From: Echiichthys vipera | Lineage: Eukaryota; Chordata; Actinopteri; Perciformes; Trachinidae | NCBI GenBank assembly: GCA_963691815.1 | Contig: OY829647.1 | Span: 11,740,360-11,804,359 of the forward strand | Direction of reading: 5' to 3' | Length of the DNA: 64,000 nt | Notes under the pieces: generated by a model | The model's database searches: none | Seen by the model: the letters and a program-made list of their open reading frames with translations, nothing else | What the model was told of the DNA's origin: nothing | Shown here: positions 1 through 63,000 of the stretch, in pieces | How the letters are laid out: the number at the start of each line of letters is the position of its first letter | Position numbering within the stretch: the stretch's first letter is position 1 | Made by a program: the position numbers and the translations under genes

Positions 1-677
1 ATCATAGTGAGTCTAAAATGCCTGAAGTAAAGCCATAGGATTAATATAATCAAAAATAATTTCCTTTAAATGAGAACTTTACGTGTTGTTTGCACATTTC
101 AAGACAATTTGCCAATTAACAGCTATATTTTTGATATATTCATTGTGTTCAAGTAGAAACTTTGACCAGATGATGGTGCTAGAGGAGACGTTTGTGTTAA
201 ATGAAAGGTCAAAGGGGCAGAAAATCACTACGAATCCTCCTCTGGACAAAAATCAAATTCAGTATCAAATATTCTGGTAATTTTTAGTTGTTTTGATAGT
301 TTGAGATTGGTTGGATGTTCCCAGGGTCCTCTTTTCCCCAGGTCCTATGTTCCCCGCTTTGTATGTGACATAGGACCTATCTCTAATCCTAACCCACTAA
401 GGAATTGCGGAGAACGTAGGACCCTTTTTCAGAAAAACAGGGAACGTAGGACCCTTTTTCAGAAAAACAGGGAACATAGGACCCTTTTTCAGAAAAACAG
501 GGAACATACGACCCAGGAAACATAGGGACGACTCCGGTTACACCAACATAACAATCATTAACCCAACCGCAGGACAAAAATGAATCAGCTAAAATCATTT
601 TAGATCTAGAATGAAACTATTTCGCAACCCTCCGTGGCATTTTAACTGTAACTGAATGTGTCTCTGATTTTCTCCAG
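1..677 (+). other. FAM13A intron, 3' part
   Basis: No coding signal. Contains the minisatellite at 411-514 and a related inverted arrangement of ggtcctatgttccc at 341-355. The rest is AT-rich unique-looking sequence. Confidence 0.7.
411..514 (+). repeat. 30-bp minisatellite (gggaacgtaggaccc type)
   Basis: Three tandem units of 30 bp start at 421, 451 and 481, each with accctttttcagaaaaacag followed by ggaacgtagg or ggaacatagg, plus partial units at both ends. The core aggacc/ggaacata also occurs in the opposite orientation at 341-355 and 372-377, so the locus carries both orientations of one motif. Confidence 0.9.
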
Positions 678-50899
<50,222 letters not shown>

Positions 50900-52060
50900 G
50901 AGAAAAATAAAAGACTCTAAAAGGACTTAAGAGATACATTCAAACACATCTCACCCGATCTTGTTTTGCCTGATGTGTCAGGCTCGGGGGAAACAGTTTT
51001 GCCTGTTAGTCCGTTCTGTCGAGCTCAGCTGGGTTTTTTTCCTCCGGCGCTCACAGAGAGCAGCCGACTCGCGGCTGATTCAAAGCGACACAGCGTAACC
51101 TGCTTCACCGGAGGAAGTTTTGCTTCCGACAAAAACCTCACCTTCATTAGAGGACATTTCTCAAGACGCACACAAATAACCTGAATCACACTTGTATTGC
51201 TAATAATTTATTTCTATCCTTTTGAATGTTTTTACTGGAACAGAAAAGTTATTTTTCTCACGCTTTACTGTAGAAGTCTTAAAAGAAAATCCTTGTGAGT
51301 AAAATAATAGATATGAAATTATTGCTATTTTTAAAGAAGGATTTTTGCGATCAACATGTATGTGTATTTTTGTAAGGGAGACGTTCGTATTTGTATAGCT
51401 TCAATCAGCTTAACAGTATTCACTAAATGAATTGCTTTCTCTATTTCAGTTCTGACCACCATATAATATCTGAAATAATCTATTGTTGCTTCTCTAGACG
51501 TTAAACCGAGTATTTGCTCAATAAGAGTTTTTTTTTATACAACCCAAAGACAGTGACTGCAAACCAAAATAGCTCATATTCAAGAAAACAGCTTATTTTT
51601 GTGATCACTGGTACTTACTTTAAGCATTTGACTGTATATTGTATGCATTGACTTGCTTCTCTCCTTATTTACTTCCTGTCAAATAAGCTATTTCTCATCT
51701 TGAAATCACTGGTATGTTTTTGCTCACAGTGATAAACATTGACAAAAGTTTGTGTGACGACTCAGGAGTTGTTTCCCTCGTCGTCCTCTCCAGAGCTCTT
51801 TTCGTTCTTTTGTAAATATGGATCACTTGTGTTTGTATGTTTACATAACTGTGAGCGAGTACATTTTTCCTTCCTTTCTCCAAAATGGATGATTTATCAG
51901 TGTGAATTTCGTTTTTACTGAATGTAAACACTGGCAAGGCAATTAATGAATTTTGAGTGTGTACATTTTAGTACATAAATTGTATTTGTATTTTGTATAT
52001 AATGTGAATGAAATCATATTTTTACTGAGTAATTTGGCTGTGTGTTTTTTCTTTGTGTGA
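50900..52060 (+). other. fam13a: FAM13A 3' untranslated region (end uncertain)
   Basis: This is AT-rich non-coding sequence after the stop. An AATAAA at 50,906-50,911 begins only 7 bases after the TGA. No other clear AATAAA was seen up to about 52,000, so either a very short 3' UTR or use of a non-canonical signal further on is possible. The end given is arbitrary. Confidence 0.5.
50906..50911 (+). terminator. Candidate poly(A) signal AATAAA for FAM13A
   Basis: Canonical hexamer directly after the FAM13A stop codon. Use would give a 3' UTR of only about 30 nt, which is unusual. Confidence 0.35.
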
Positions 52061-52520
52061 CTGAGTTGAAATCTGAGGGGAAGAAAATGCTGTATTTGGA
52101 AATACAGGGCTCTCCATCACTATGACGGATGAGATCAGCAGATACAAATATGATTTTGTTATGTCAGTAGGTAGCGGTAATTCACCAAAAAAAGACATAA
52201 AATAGAAAAGAAAGAAAGAAAGGTGGCGGTAATTAGCTGTGAAAATGTTAATTAAACGCTACGGGTGCCGTTGTGGCTCACAAAGGGCTGAAAGTCGTGA
52301 CGCGGTGTTCAACCGCCGCCCCCTTTCCAGGTTAGTAAACCTTTGTGAAACAACGTTAAACAGACACAGAAAGGTTGTACAACTACTTAATGTTAACCGG
52401 TTTTATGGTTGCAGTTTGTTAAGTGATGTTAAAATGAAATGTGACGGTAAATCCGCTGTCTAAGCGGAGCCGTCTATGTGCTGGATCACGTGTGCGTCGC
52501 GAAACTTAAACTTCTCGTTT

Positions 52521-52907
52521 CAGCGGTTGGTCTTTTTTTTAAAAAAAACTTTATTTAACAGTTTCACATATACAACAAAGCAGAGGTACTCAATGTAAAA
52601 TTGGCGCTGGACAATGTATTGAAAAGGGAAAATTAATCAATCAGAGTACAAATAAGCTTCTGTGTAACCTACCATATACATACAGTTATATAAAAATATG
52701 ACAGTATCAGCGGTTGGTCTTTTTTTTTTTTTAAACTTTATTTAACAGTTTCACATATACAGCAAATCAGAGGTACTCAAAATAATTTTGGCGCTGGACA
52801 ACGTATTGAAAAGGGAAAATTAATCAATCTGAGTACAAATAAGCTTCTGTGTAACCTACCATATACATACAGTTATATAAAAATATGACAGTTTCAGGGG
52901 TTGGTCG
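52521..52907. repeat. 187-bp direct tandem duplication
   Basis: Two units, 52,521-52,707 and 52,708-52,894, are nearly identical, and a third starts (caggggttggtcg, 52,895). Each begins cagcggttggtctttttttt and includes aactttatttaacagtttca. On the minus strand this reads AATAAAG followed by an A-rich run, as in the 3' end of a retroposed transcript. Confidence 0.93.
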
Positions 52908-53087
52908 TCATGGATGCCATAGTCACGTTGACGTTAGCAACCCACTGACCCCTCTTGAGGAACGAACGCCATCTTGTTTACCATGCTTTAAGAGTGTGAC
53001 CTCACCATTCATACATGTTCTATGTTATAGAAAGTCACATAAACACCGTGTTATCACCAATTATACAATGACTGACTATCCATTATA

Positions 53088-54183
53088 CAGCGGAGAAAAA
53101 AAATTTGAGAACAAATTATATATTTTTTTAATTTATTCTGAAATATTGTTAGTTTTTATGGTTCATAATTTGATAAAATATTCACTGTGGCCATAGCTCT
53201 GCTGTCCTAGCATGATTTTTTTTAAATAACCAAGGCACTTCAACAACAACCTTTATTTTGTGAATAAAAAACATTTGCGTCACCCTGCCATGTAGCTGTA
53301 CAAGACACCCAACTCCTGCTGCAGAAAACATCCATGACACCTCCTCCTCGATATTTAACTGACCTCTTCACACACTTTGGGTTTCCCCAGTCGTACGACG
53401 AGCATAATATTTCCATCAGACACAAATAAATAATAATAAATTGAACGTACTCTCATCAGTAAAGTGCATTCTGGACCAGTTGCTCCACAGCAAAGACAAG
53501 TTTCGCCTTTTCATTATTTCTGCCGATGAAGGGTTTGGTCACTGCAAAGTGGGCTTTCAGTCCAAAAAGTCTTAAATGACGAGACGTTGTGTGCCGAGAC
53601 AAAAACTTGCCCTGTTCAGCACTGAACTGGCGAGCAACTCCAGCTGCAGTGCTAAACCGATTCCCCATTGAGTCTTTGCATAATCTTTTCCTCTCATGCA
53701 CTTGTTTTACGTGGACGACCGGCCTTTTTGAGGGACTTAATGAATTAATCTGTGTCCTTGTGAAGTTTCAATATTCTTGAAATCACAGACTGTGAACGCC
53801 CAACCTCTCTGATGGCTGAGAGAGTCATCCCTTTGGCCTTCATCGGGACAACCTGCTGTCCCAGGGTTTTAGTCGCCTTAGAGCAGCTCAACATCTTGCA
53901 AAGTAACCAGGAGAGCTGCCAGATAAATAGGGTGTGACCAACAATAAGTAAATTGTCACCAGGTTCCAGATCAACACCAAAAACTGGGAGGTATGAAAGT
54001 GTTGTCTTTTTTTCACAAAATAAAGGTTTTTGTTGAAGTGCCTTGGTTATTTAAAAAAACATGCTAGTAAAGCAGTGGTGTAGCCACAGTGGATGTTCTA
54101 TCAAATTCTGGACCGTAAAAAACAGCAATATTTCAGAATGAATCAAGTATTTATGAGTTGTTCTCTAATTTTGATCTCCACCG
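53088..54183 (-). mobile_element. Defective Tc1-type transposon with long terminal inverted repeats
   Basis: The element has imperfect inverted repeats of roughly 170-190 bp at each end (53,088-53,279 and 54,011-54,183), sharing the block aaataaccaaggcacttcaa, and is flanked by TA (53,086-53,087 and 54,184-54,185). On the minus strand it carries remains of a Tc1 transposase: a start region with an HTH-like segment GMTLSAIREVGRSQSVISRI, then a stop, then a second DNA-binding part, a TDES segment with the first catalytic Asp, and a GGGVM segment in a shifted frame. The later DDE residues are missing, so it is immobile by itself. Confidence 0.9.
53240..53893 (-). pseudogene. Broken Tc1 transposase
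   Basis: Read right to left, an ATG at about 53,893 opens a paired-like DNA-binding domain. A TAA interrupts it before the GRP hook. The second helix domain (RKRLCKDSMGNRFSTAAGVA, 53,456-53,701) is open, then the catalytic domain is frameshifted and ends soon after the GGG-V-M segment. About half of the catalytic domain is deleted. It is a fossil, not a gene. Confidence 0.85.
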
Positions 54184-54763
54184 TATGTGAATTCTGAAGT
54201 GTTTGATTGATAGTTTGATAAAAATGTACCTTTAATTTAATGAGTATACAAAGGTTTTAGAAGCTGCAAACATCTGATTAATCTGCATGTTATGTTTTTG
54301 ATTAACTAACCGATAGTTTTGTTTATAAAATATTAGAAAATAGTGAAAAATGGCCAAAAGTGCCTTAAGATGGTAAGTTTACCTTTTATATAAGCAGGAT
54401 GAAATTTTGCTTGAAATAAATATTTAAACAAAATGAATCCATTATATAAAAATAAATGTTGATTTATTTTCTGTGGATCCATTAATTAACTAATTGTTTA
54501 AACTCTATAGTGTTTATACATGAACAATAAGTATCAAACAGCAAAAACGACAAGATCATGAATTAAATTGTATTGTAAGGGGAAAGTCAGATCAAAAAAT
54601 AATGTTATCTATAAAAAGATCAAACAGAGTGCAAGTAAATATAATAAGCTAAAAAAATAACACGCTTCTGTCCAATAATCAATCATGAAACACTGTATTG
54701 TTTTATTTAAAAAGTTGGCTGGAACAGAGAGCGTTGTGTAGATTTCAGACAAATGTGCAAAAA

Positions 54764-54781
54764 TAATAATAATAATAATAA
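54764..54781 (+). repeat. (AAT)6 microsatellite
   Basis: Short trinucleotide run. Confidence 0.9.
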
Positions 54782-55399
54782 TCACATTTTCAGTTGCACA
54801 TTAAAAGGTGCAAAAAAAAAAAAAGTCAAGGGATGCACAAACTTTTGCATAGGACTAAACTCTGCAGAATAATTGAGCTTTAAATAGACAAATACTGACT
54901 CAACATGTGTGTACATGCAGTATAGAGCAAAGCAAGAAGAACAACATCCCAGAAGAGTCCGGTGTTTAAGACCTTTAGAAGAACGACCCAGAGTTATCAT
55001 CACTACACCACTGGGCCGTTTCAGGTTGTTATTGCTAAACAGATGCATCTGTGTTTCCTGTTAAGACACATCAAGTCATTTACTGTCTGAAGTCAATTTG
55101 ACACCACTTGTCATGTATGAAATATATAAAAAATATATGTATATGCAAGACCATTCCACGCACTTCACGCCAATGCACAACCTAATTAAACATCAGTTTG
55201 GATTAAGAGGTTTAACTGTAGGAATAAATAAGCTACAGTATCATCAGAGCAAGTTTTGTAACAAATTATATGATAGATACAGTTTATCAGCCGACTATAT
55301 TTAAGGTATTTAATAAGTCATCTGCCCACACTGTTTTGTCACAATTTCATTATCTGCAACAAACTATTACAATTATTAATTTTAATGATTATATATTTA

Positions 55400-55580
55400 G
55401 TATTAAAGGACATTTTTCGGACATACATTTATTCACTTTCTAATAGAGAGTTAGCTTAGCTCTGTTAGCTCTAAAGCTCACCAATTATTATTATTAATAA
55501 TACTAAATAATAATAATAATGTGTTTAATCCACACAAAACTGTAGTGTAAAAACAACAATGTACTGGATTATTTCTTAAG
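55400..55580 (+). repeat. Teleost dispersed repeat, second diverged copy
   Basis: Shares agagttagcttagctctgtt, ctctaaagctcaccaattat, gtttaatccacacaaaactg and gtagtgtaaaaacaacaatg with the family seen at 25,545; truncated, with an AAT/ATT-rich insertion. Confidence 0.55.
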
Positions 55581-56536
55581 GGCTGTAATGCTGTAGTCTG
55601 TGACCTTAATATAACATTAAAATCATTTAATGTTATATTAACTTGGGGACCATTAATTCACTGTACTGAATTAGTAATAAATGTTTGGAATGGCAATATA
55701 GGTGAAGTTCAATCTCCCGAATTTCCAGCTATCTAGCTCATTTATTTCCTTATCAGGTCACAGAATACGTCAACTACATATCCCCCCTGCAAAATGGTAC
55801 CTTTTTAAAGTTTTTTTGTATGGACTAAACACGTCTTTAACGTAATATAATATTTCACGGACAGACATAAAAGTTGTATTATCTCGTCTAACTCTCCCTC
55901 AGAAAGCCAATGAGCGTATTTCCCAAATTTGAGGTTTTTGCTTTCATTCAAGAACATGCACACAGACAACAACCCCTAAAACCACCTTTTAAAAGTCAGC
56001 TTTTCATGTAGGTTTCGCTGTAGAAGGCAACACTGTTGAATGCGGGTTCAAGACAAAGTCAGCTGCTCTGTGATCCTCAGCTCAAAAGAAACAAGAGATT
56101 GCAAATAATATTCACCACGTTTCGTCATCCGGCACCTTGTCTGCCTGCTGAATACTCTCCAAGTGTCTTTCTTTCATTTCAGGCAGGGAGGACACACTGG
56201 TGTCCACGTTCAAAAGGACCAGCGGGAACAAACATTTCTCCCGATGTCAAAGGTAAAGATTATATTCAAAGTGCTATGTACATACATATATACACATTTT
56301 AGATTTTGTCAAAAAAATAACCACTCTATTTAATAAATTAAAAGTAACAAAAAGCAGATTTATAGTCTCAGGGTAATAACGTAATTCTTTTAAGATTAAA
56401 AAATAGAATTTAAGGAGTTGAATATAAAATACACAGCTATGCAAAAAAAAAAAAAAAAAGACAATAATAAAACTACGCAAACACTCAAAGCCAAAGTTTC
56501 TCAACTTCTCTCGCCTTTGACTTTTGGTCACACATT

Positions 56537-56842
56537 TTTATTATCCTAGGTTTACCAATTTTATTTCAGGACTGTGATATATTTCAAATATACACACCAG
56601 CATTTAAACTATCTTCCAAACGGTCTAGAAAGGTTGAGAAGCTTTGCCCAAAGTAATAAAAATGCTAATATTCTGCATTTACATAGACCTTTCAGATTCA
56701 AGATGTTTAACAATCTTGTTAGAGCATATAAAGAAGAATGGCCTTCTTGTGTGCTGCAGTCCCCCCGACTCTTTTCCCACTGACATGGGGGTCGTATTGC
56801 TGTTAAAGTGCATAAGAAAAAACGCTGCAGGTCTCCCCCTAC
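56537..56842 (-). other. herc3: HERC3 3' untranslated region with poly(A) signals
   Basis: Non-coding sequence after the HERC3 stop. Two AATAAA hexamers are present on the minus strand, at 56,565-56,560 and 56,542-56,537. They would give a 3' UTR of about 280-330 nt. The two genes converge, leaving about 5.6 kb between their likely 3' ends. Confidence 0.6.
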
Positions 56843-57051
56843 TCAGACCAGGCTGAAGCCCTCGTACTGCTCCACAGCCCGCGTGAGACGGCGGCGCAGG
56901 ATCTCTTTGGTCTGGTAGCGGGGCATGTCGAGCAGGTTGTAGCAGGTGTGAGCCACTGGCAGGTAGTGCTCCTCCGCCGTTGTGGACTGGATGACGATAC
57001 GCATGCTCTCCATGCCGTGGATGGGGATACGGTCGCTTCCGGTCAGGAACA
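56843..57051 (-). CDS. herc3: HERC3 last exon: HECT C-lobe, catalytic cysteine, stop
   Basis: Minus-strand acceptor ctgcctgcag, phase 1 in; TGA at 56,845-56,843. It encodes FLTGSDRIPIHGMESMRIVI, QSTTAEEHYLPVAHTCYNLL, DMPRYQTKEILRRRLTRAVE and QYEGFSLV. The thioester cysteine is in HTCYNL (codon at 56,944-56,942). The C-terminal tail EGFSLV fits the HERC family, where the residues near the end help catalysis. Nothing is missing. Confidence 0.98.
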
Positions 57052-60000
57052 CTGCAGGCAGGGACACAGAGGACAGACAAAATACACTGTGAACAAACGC
57101 ACAGTGAACGTAGACAGGGCGCAGTGTGCATGTTGAGTTTTGCCAAATGATAATGTAGTTTTTTTATGCAGGGTTCGGAAGTGGAAGCTATATTGACCGG
57201 TACTGAATGAATTACCTGGATGGTTGTAACTACTGGATCATGGAAACGCTTTGATTTGATTTGATTTGATTCGCTTCGCTTCACTGTGCCCTCTGGTACA
57301 ATGAGGTATGGTCATTTATCAATTTTAAACAGATTGTACTTGTTTTCTACACAGTTGGATGTAGTTTTCATCTGTTGGAGACCTGCGTAGCCACGTAGAG
57401 AGAAAAAATGAGCTGCTTAAAAATAAACAGAGTTGAGCTCTGCTGCCACTGTGTTGCACCGCATATGGTCCCCATGTATTTTGGCTGTTAGAATAAACTA
57501 CTATTGCAGAATGAGAACAGTCCTACGCTCCGCATACGCCTGCATAAATGGTACATGGCTGCATTTATACAAACTCACAACCCATGACAGTGAGCTACCA
57601 TGTGAGGTGTTAGTTTAACCTGGTAATTTGGGGTTCATCTTCTTGTCCACATGTTAACATATGGACAAAAGGAAGGAACTTGGGATCAAAACCTCCATCC
57701 TCTGCAAGATCTCTCTTTATGCAGGAACAAACTGCACGTCATAACGGTATTCATAAGATGTTTGAGGATGAGAGCGTGGGAATTAAACTGTCATGCACAC
57801 TGAGCAATTAGGCAATTAAATGCTTACATAAGAACTGCTTCTTCTTCTCCAGCGGGAACTCGTGGAAAACCTCCCAGAACAGTCTGACTGTTGGATGAGT
57901 GGCTGTATATTCCCCTTTGTAAACAGCATTCTGCAGAGAGAAAATATGTTGTGATGAAAAGCTTTTCCCTTTTTTATCATCACTAAAACATTTTCAGACA
58001 GATGTACACACATTTCAGAAAACAAATCTCCTTTAGCCTTGATTTATCTTATGTAACCCCCTCTTACGTCGTCCCACTGATAACCTGCACAACAGGGATC
58101 TCTGGACACGAGAGTTGATAAATATTAAAATATGAGAAACCAAATGCCAAGACATCCCATCTTTGTTCAAATCCCAAGTGACAAAATAGGCAAACTGTCT
58201 ATATCATCCACCATGTTTTCAAACTACTGATTTAGTTGCATGTTGTTTTTTAGTATAATTCTGGCAAATCTGTACTGCCAAATAATCTAATGAAATAAAA
58301 AGATATATTGTGATCAGTGATATGTACTTTAGATTTTATTTATTCATTTTAAATATACTGTATATAGTTAATAATTTACACGCTGCATATCCATTTTTAT
58401 ATTTCCTTATTGTGGTGCGGTTATTGCTGTAATTTTATCGGTCTTAGATGATCCCTCTGACCTTATGTGATAATTCTCTTCATATTTTAAGCAATTAAGT
58501 TTTGTCGAGACGTTCATGTTCCCCTGAGGATGGATCCTATTGACTCTGTCGATCCCCTGAACTTTGATCTAGAGCCAAAAGCAAGTCAAAATTTGTCCAA
58601 TACTTTCTTTTATGTCCAAATAATTGGCAAATGTTAGAATCCTTACACTAAATGAACAAGTTAACCTGGTAAACCTACTGACATTACCAGTGTACTCACA
58701 CTGCCTCAGTACAGCTGCACAGCGTGGCAGGTATGGCTGTACACATTTACAATGAGTAATTTATTATACATGTCTTCAAAACCTACAGCTGCTGAACAAA
58801 TCTTCCCAGTCAAAGCCTGTGAAAGTTATCATGATGTCATGAGTCACTGCTCGCCACTGTGCCGGTGAAAAATACTCCCTTTTTGGTCAGTTACACTGTG
58901 ACTAACTTGCCAGATGCTGATGATGTGAAAGTCAATTTCCAGCTCTGTCCAATGAAACATGATCATCATCACATCCATAACCATCAGTTTGCAAACACTT
59001 GCGTCACTGCACATTTTTAGGATTTCTACTTAATGAATTCCTGGATTACTCACTGCCACGAGGGAACTCGAGTTGAACTTTTAACTCACTGCATTTATAT
59101 GAAACAAACACTCATTTCACTGCAAAGATCTAAATAAATATGTTGTTGGAGCTAAACAGGGCCAGATAGGGTGAGAGCGGTCAGATGCTCGGATACTGTT
59201 AGGACACAGAAGATGCGTTCTGAAGATGGATGACTTGATTTCTGCTGCAGGACCGTTGGACTGCAAACATTACACGTACAGATTTTTAAACCAGACACTG
59301 ACCTTCTCCATCTCCTCCCAGTTGTAGTTGTTGTTGCCGACCACCATTGCCATCAGCTCAGAGGGCTGGAACAGCGACAAGATCTCCCCTCCGCACACCT
59401 TAAGGAAGCCAGCGGAGAAGGCCGAGTACTGCTCGCTCACAGAGTCTGAGAAAACGTAGCGCAGGTAGGCCTCCACAAACTCCTTCCTGAAACGCACACG
59501 CACACACACAATCATTTTGTTTTGCACTCCAGCTGCATCCTCACTAATCAGTTTATAAGGAAACAATTTATTCAGACTTCAAGGTATGACTGTTAACACT
59601 CACTTCCTCCTCCATTGTGATACATTAACTCAACTGGACTGAATCTGTTTTCGTATAATCAGTTTTCCCTACTGAATTTTATTAAATACAAAACAACTGA
59701 ATTTTCTTAATTATTTGGTGTAAAGTTATGGACGCACATACTTTTTTTCAGATCCGATTTGATTAATTTTCAGCAAAATCTGGAAACATTTTATACTAAA
59801 ATATATTATTATCAGTAAAACTTTAATATAATTGGGCCCTGCAAGAGAGAAAGCAAAAGCAAACCACAGCCAGGCAAATACTGTAAAGGAAAACAATCAC
59901 ACATCTTTCTCCTAAAAAGGTCTGAAGTTTTAAATTAATCTAATAGAATGAGATGTTTTGTGTAAAACTAATTTAATTTGATGCAAAGTCCTGAGATGCT

Positions 60001-63000
60001 TAACTTAGCCACTATCACTTCCTGAAGACTCCATAGTATCGACTTCAGCATGAACCACGATGTGTTGAAAAGCAAAATAAAAGTGTCCATGATAAAATGC
60101 TGACTTGCTGTTTTATAATGACATCCCACCGCAACATCCCGTTAAAACAGGAAAGGCATGAAAATAAAGGAAGCAAGATGCTCCAAAAGTATTGTTTTAC
60201 TGAGATTAAAGAAGTAAACTGGGCTGCAGGAGCCAGCACAGGTACAAGTAATACCGCTATCTTTAAAAACAACACACCAAAAAAACAGATCACACCCCTG
60301 TGAAGCCATCTAATGAACCAGCCTCAAGTGTAAAACGACACTAAACACTTCTCCCTCAGTGTTTGTGCTGTGGATGTTTTACACCACAGCAACAACGGTT
60401 TTATCTATTAATTCTGTTATTACAGTTTTATATCTGAGTGTTGAGGGGATTTTGCAGGAACAACTTAGGTCCCTGCTGCTCTCGCCATCTGTTCAGCAGC
60501 AGCAGCCAGACATGTTGACACCGCCCGCCACACAACTCTCTTCATATCACACTGTAATCAATGCCACTAGTACAAGGACAAGCTGAAGAAACAGGGTGGC
60601 GATAGTGGAGGAAAAACACACAGAATGACACTTAAAATACCCAACTGCTTTTGTTTTTTTCTGTTTTCAACACCGAACATGACCTTCAGTTGGAACAATG
60701 GGACACGAGCTGCCAGCTGTGTGAGCGACACATTAATCTCAGAGCTGGAAAACACAATATATTTAAAAACCTCGGATTGATCTGTTTGTCTTTCAGAGAG
60801 AACAGAGGGCATTGAAAATATTCATGAAACAAGGTCATTTCAAATGGGACATCCAGTGAAGGAGGAGCTGATTCATCTGCTGAGCTGCCTCACCTGTTGT
60901 GTTTGTCCACACTGATGCTCTCTCCTCCAGGAACGAGCTCCTTGACTTCTGTCATCCCGTAGTTCTCCCTGGTGATCTGAGGTGTGGACACAACAAATAG
61001 TCTTAGAGCACAGATTTGGAGTTTTTCTTTTTTCTCAGTACTTTTGCTTCTCTCCTGCTGTTGTGTTCATGCACACGTCGATCAACATTTTGTTGTGTAC
61101 TATTAAAAAACGTTTTTTTACCATCACATGATTAAGTCCTAAACCGAAAATGGTAAATGACATGTCAGACAGATCACTCACTCACGCATATGTGCATTCA
61201 GAAGCCTATTCATGATGCATTGAACATCATCATGAATAACAACATACAACAACATAACAGGACATTAACTGTTGGTTCTGGCCATTTCATGGGATTTGTT
61301 GACAATAAGAAAAACCTTAAAGTCATGAAGATGATATGGGTGAAAAGTTACACTTACAGCAAAGTTGAGAAGAAACGTCTCCTCTACATCACCTCCATCA
61401 TAGTCTAGAAGTTGTTGTAGACTCCTGCAGAAGAATAAGCAGAAGGGGAGTGGATGTCTGGAAGGAACAGCTGTTAACACATCATTGTGTCGTTAAGGAA
61501 AAAACACAAGCGTGTGAAAAAAAATCATTAAAAATGTTCACCACGCCATGAACTAATTAGTACGTTTCATATGAAAAAATAGCTCCTTCATGCATACGGC
61601 ATCCATATGTACATGCATTCAATGACATTCTCTCACACCTACTGTTTGACGAGCTTGTCTCAGGCTAATCACACAACACTAAAACCATTACAGTCTTTGT
61701 ACAAACAAACACTTAAAGTTCTGGACAAAAAAAACAATGCAATTCCACCACCACTGTGCAATGAAAAGAAAAAAATCTACTGAATTGGTTAAACATGATT
61801 CAGCACTGAAAACCAAGCCCCCGCCACAGCGATTTCCTGGTTGATCCAATAAGGAAGTGCCAGAAATTGCAGTTTGTCGAGTGACCAACAGGGGCAGGTT
61901 TCATAATAGAGCAGTTTCTCATTGACCCCCATGTTAAACAGGCCGTTTTCACAGCATAATTAAACCTGTTTAAGGCCTGGCACAAAGAAACAATCTAGTC
62001 TGTATGTTTAGGTCATATCTCCATGACAACACTGAGGGGGGTGAATGTTTTTGTACCAGGCTAGTTTTTATTTTATTGGAGTTTAAAGTTAATGAATAAT
62101 TAAAGGCGCAGCCTCTTGAGTGACAGCTAGCCTCTGGCCTTTACTTCTCCGCAGAGGTATATGACAGTCAGATGGACGTATACGTTCTTTTTTTTGTTTA
62201 TGATTGATAGACTTGTTGTTAATGTCTTTATGCAATGTTTCTATATGTTGTCCTGTAATGTGCATGTACAGAATGCTACTGCATGTGCTACTCCCTGTAT
62301 GTCTAACACATCTTAATGTGCTGATGCGTGCCTCACTGTAAACGCTATTGCTACTGACTCTTGTTTGTCCTGCATGCTTCATGTATTTTATGCCTTGAAC
62401 TACTGAATATTTCTACAGCATATGTGGTTATGCAGTGTTGCTCTTATCTTAGGTAATGTGTTACCTTATTGTTATTTACCTTTTAGGGGGCCTATTGTTA
62501 CATCTGGCCAGGGACTGCAGAACTAGCCTTCTGGCTAAATTTGGTGTATTTACAGAAATGTGTATTAATATGCACTGTCCCTGTAAAGTAAAGTAAAGTA
62601 AAATACGAAAAATAAAAAATACATATCACCAACATGCAAAGCTGAGGCCTTTGTTGGTAGCTGTAATAATCTTTATTAATAATATCTGCAACTATGTGGG
62701 TCTGTTTTTCTACCTTATTTAAATCTTTCCCTGTTTTACTTTTAAAATTAAAACCAGAGATCAGCCTGTCCTACAGCAGCATGAGTCCAATAGAATAGTT
62801 AGAATAAACATTGCAGTGACATATAAGCTCATAGCACCACAGGAAATGACTCAGAGGGAGTAGTGGGTTAGTTTTTCCTGCAAACAACATGCTGGATATT
62901 TACCACCAAAAACACAGGAAACATGGAAAGAGGAAGTGTAGCTGGCAAAGGAAACTATAATTAGTGAAAGAGGATCAAATATCAATGCCTTACAATACTG

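Larger units (their letters stand above)
52061..56536. other. Region between FAM13A and HERC3 3' ends
   Basis: No gene seen. Contains the 187-bp tandem repeat (52,521-52,907), the Tc1-type element (53,088-54,183), an AAT microsatellite (54,764-54,781) and a dispersed repeat copy (55,400-55,580). The rest is AT-rich. Confidence 0.75.

Noticed and set aside
411..514. Regular repeats resembling a CRISPR array
   Set aside because: Units are directly adjacent without unique spacers, and the genome is a vertebrate.
56679..57284. 201-residue minus-strand open frame
   Set aside because: It overlaps the last HERC3 exon in another frame and reads through intron and 3' UTR; GC-rich exon sequence leaves the frame open by chance.
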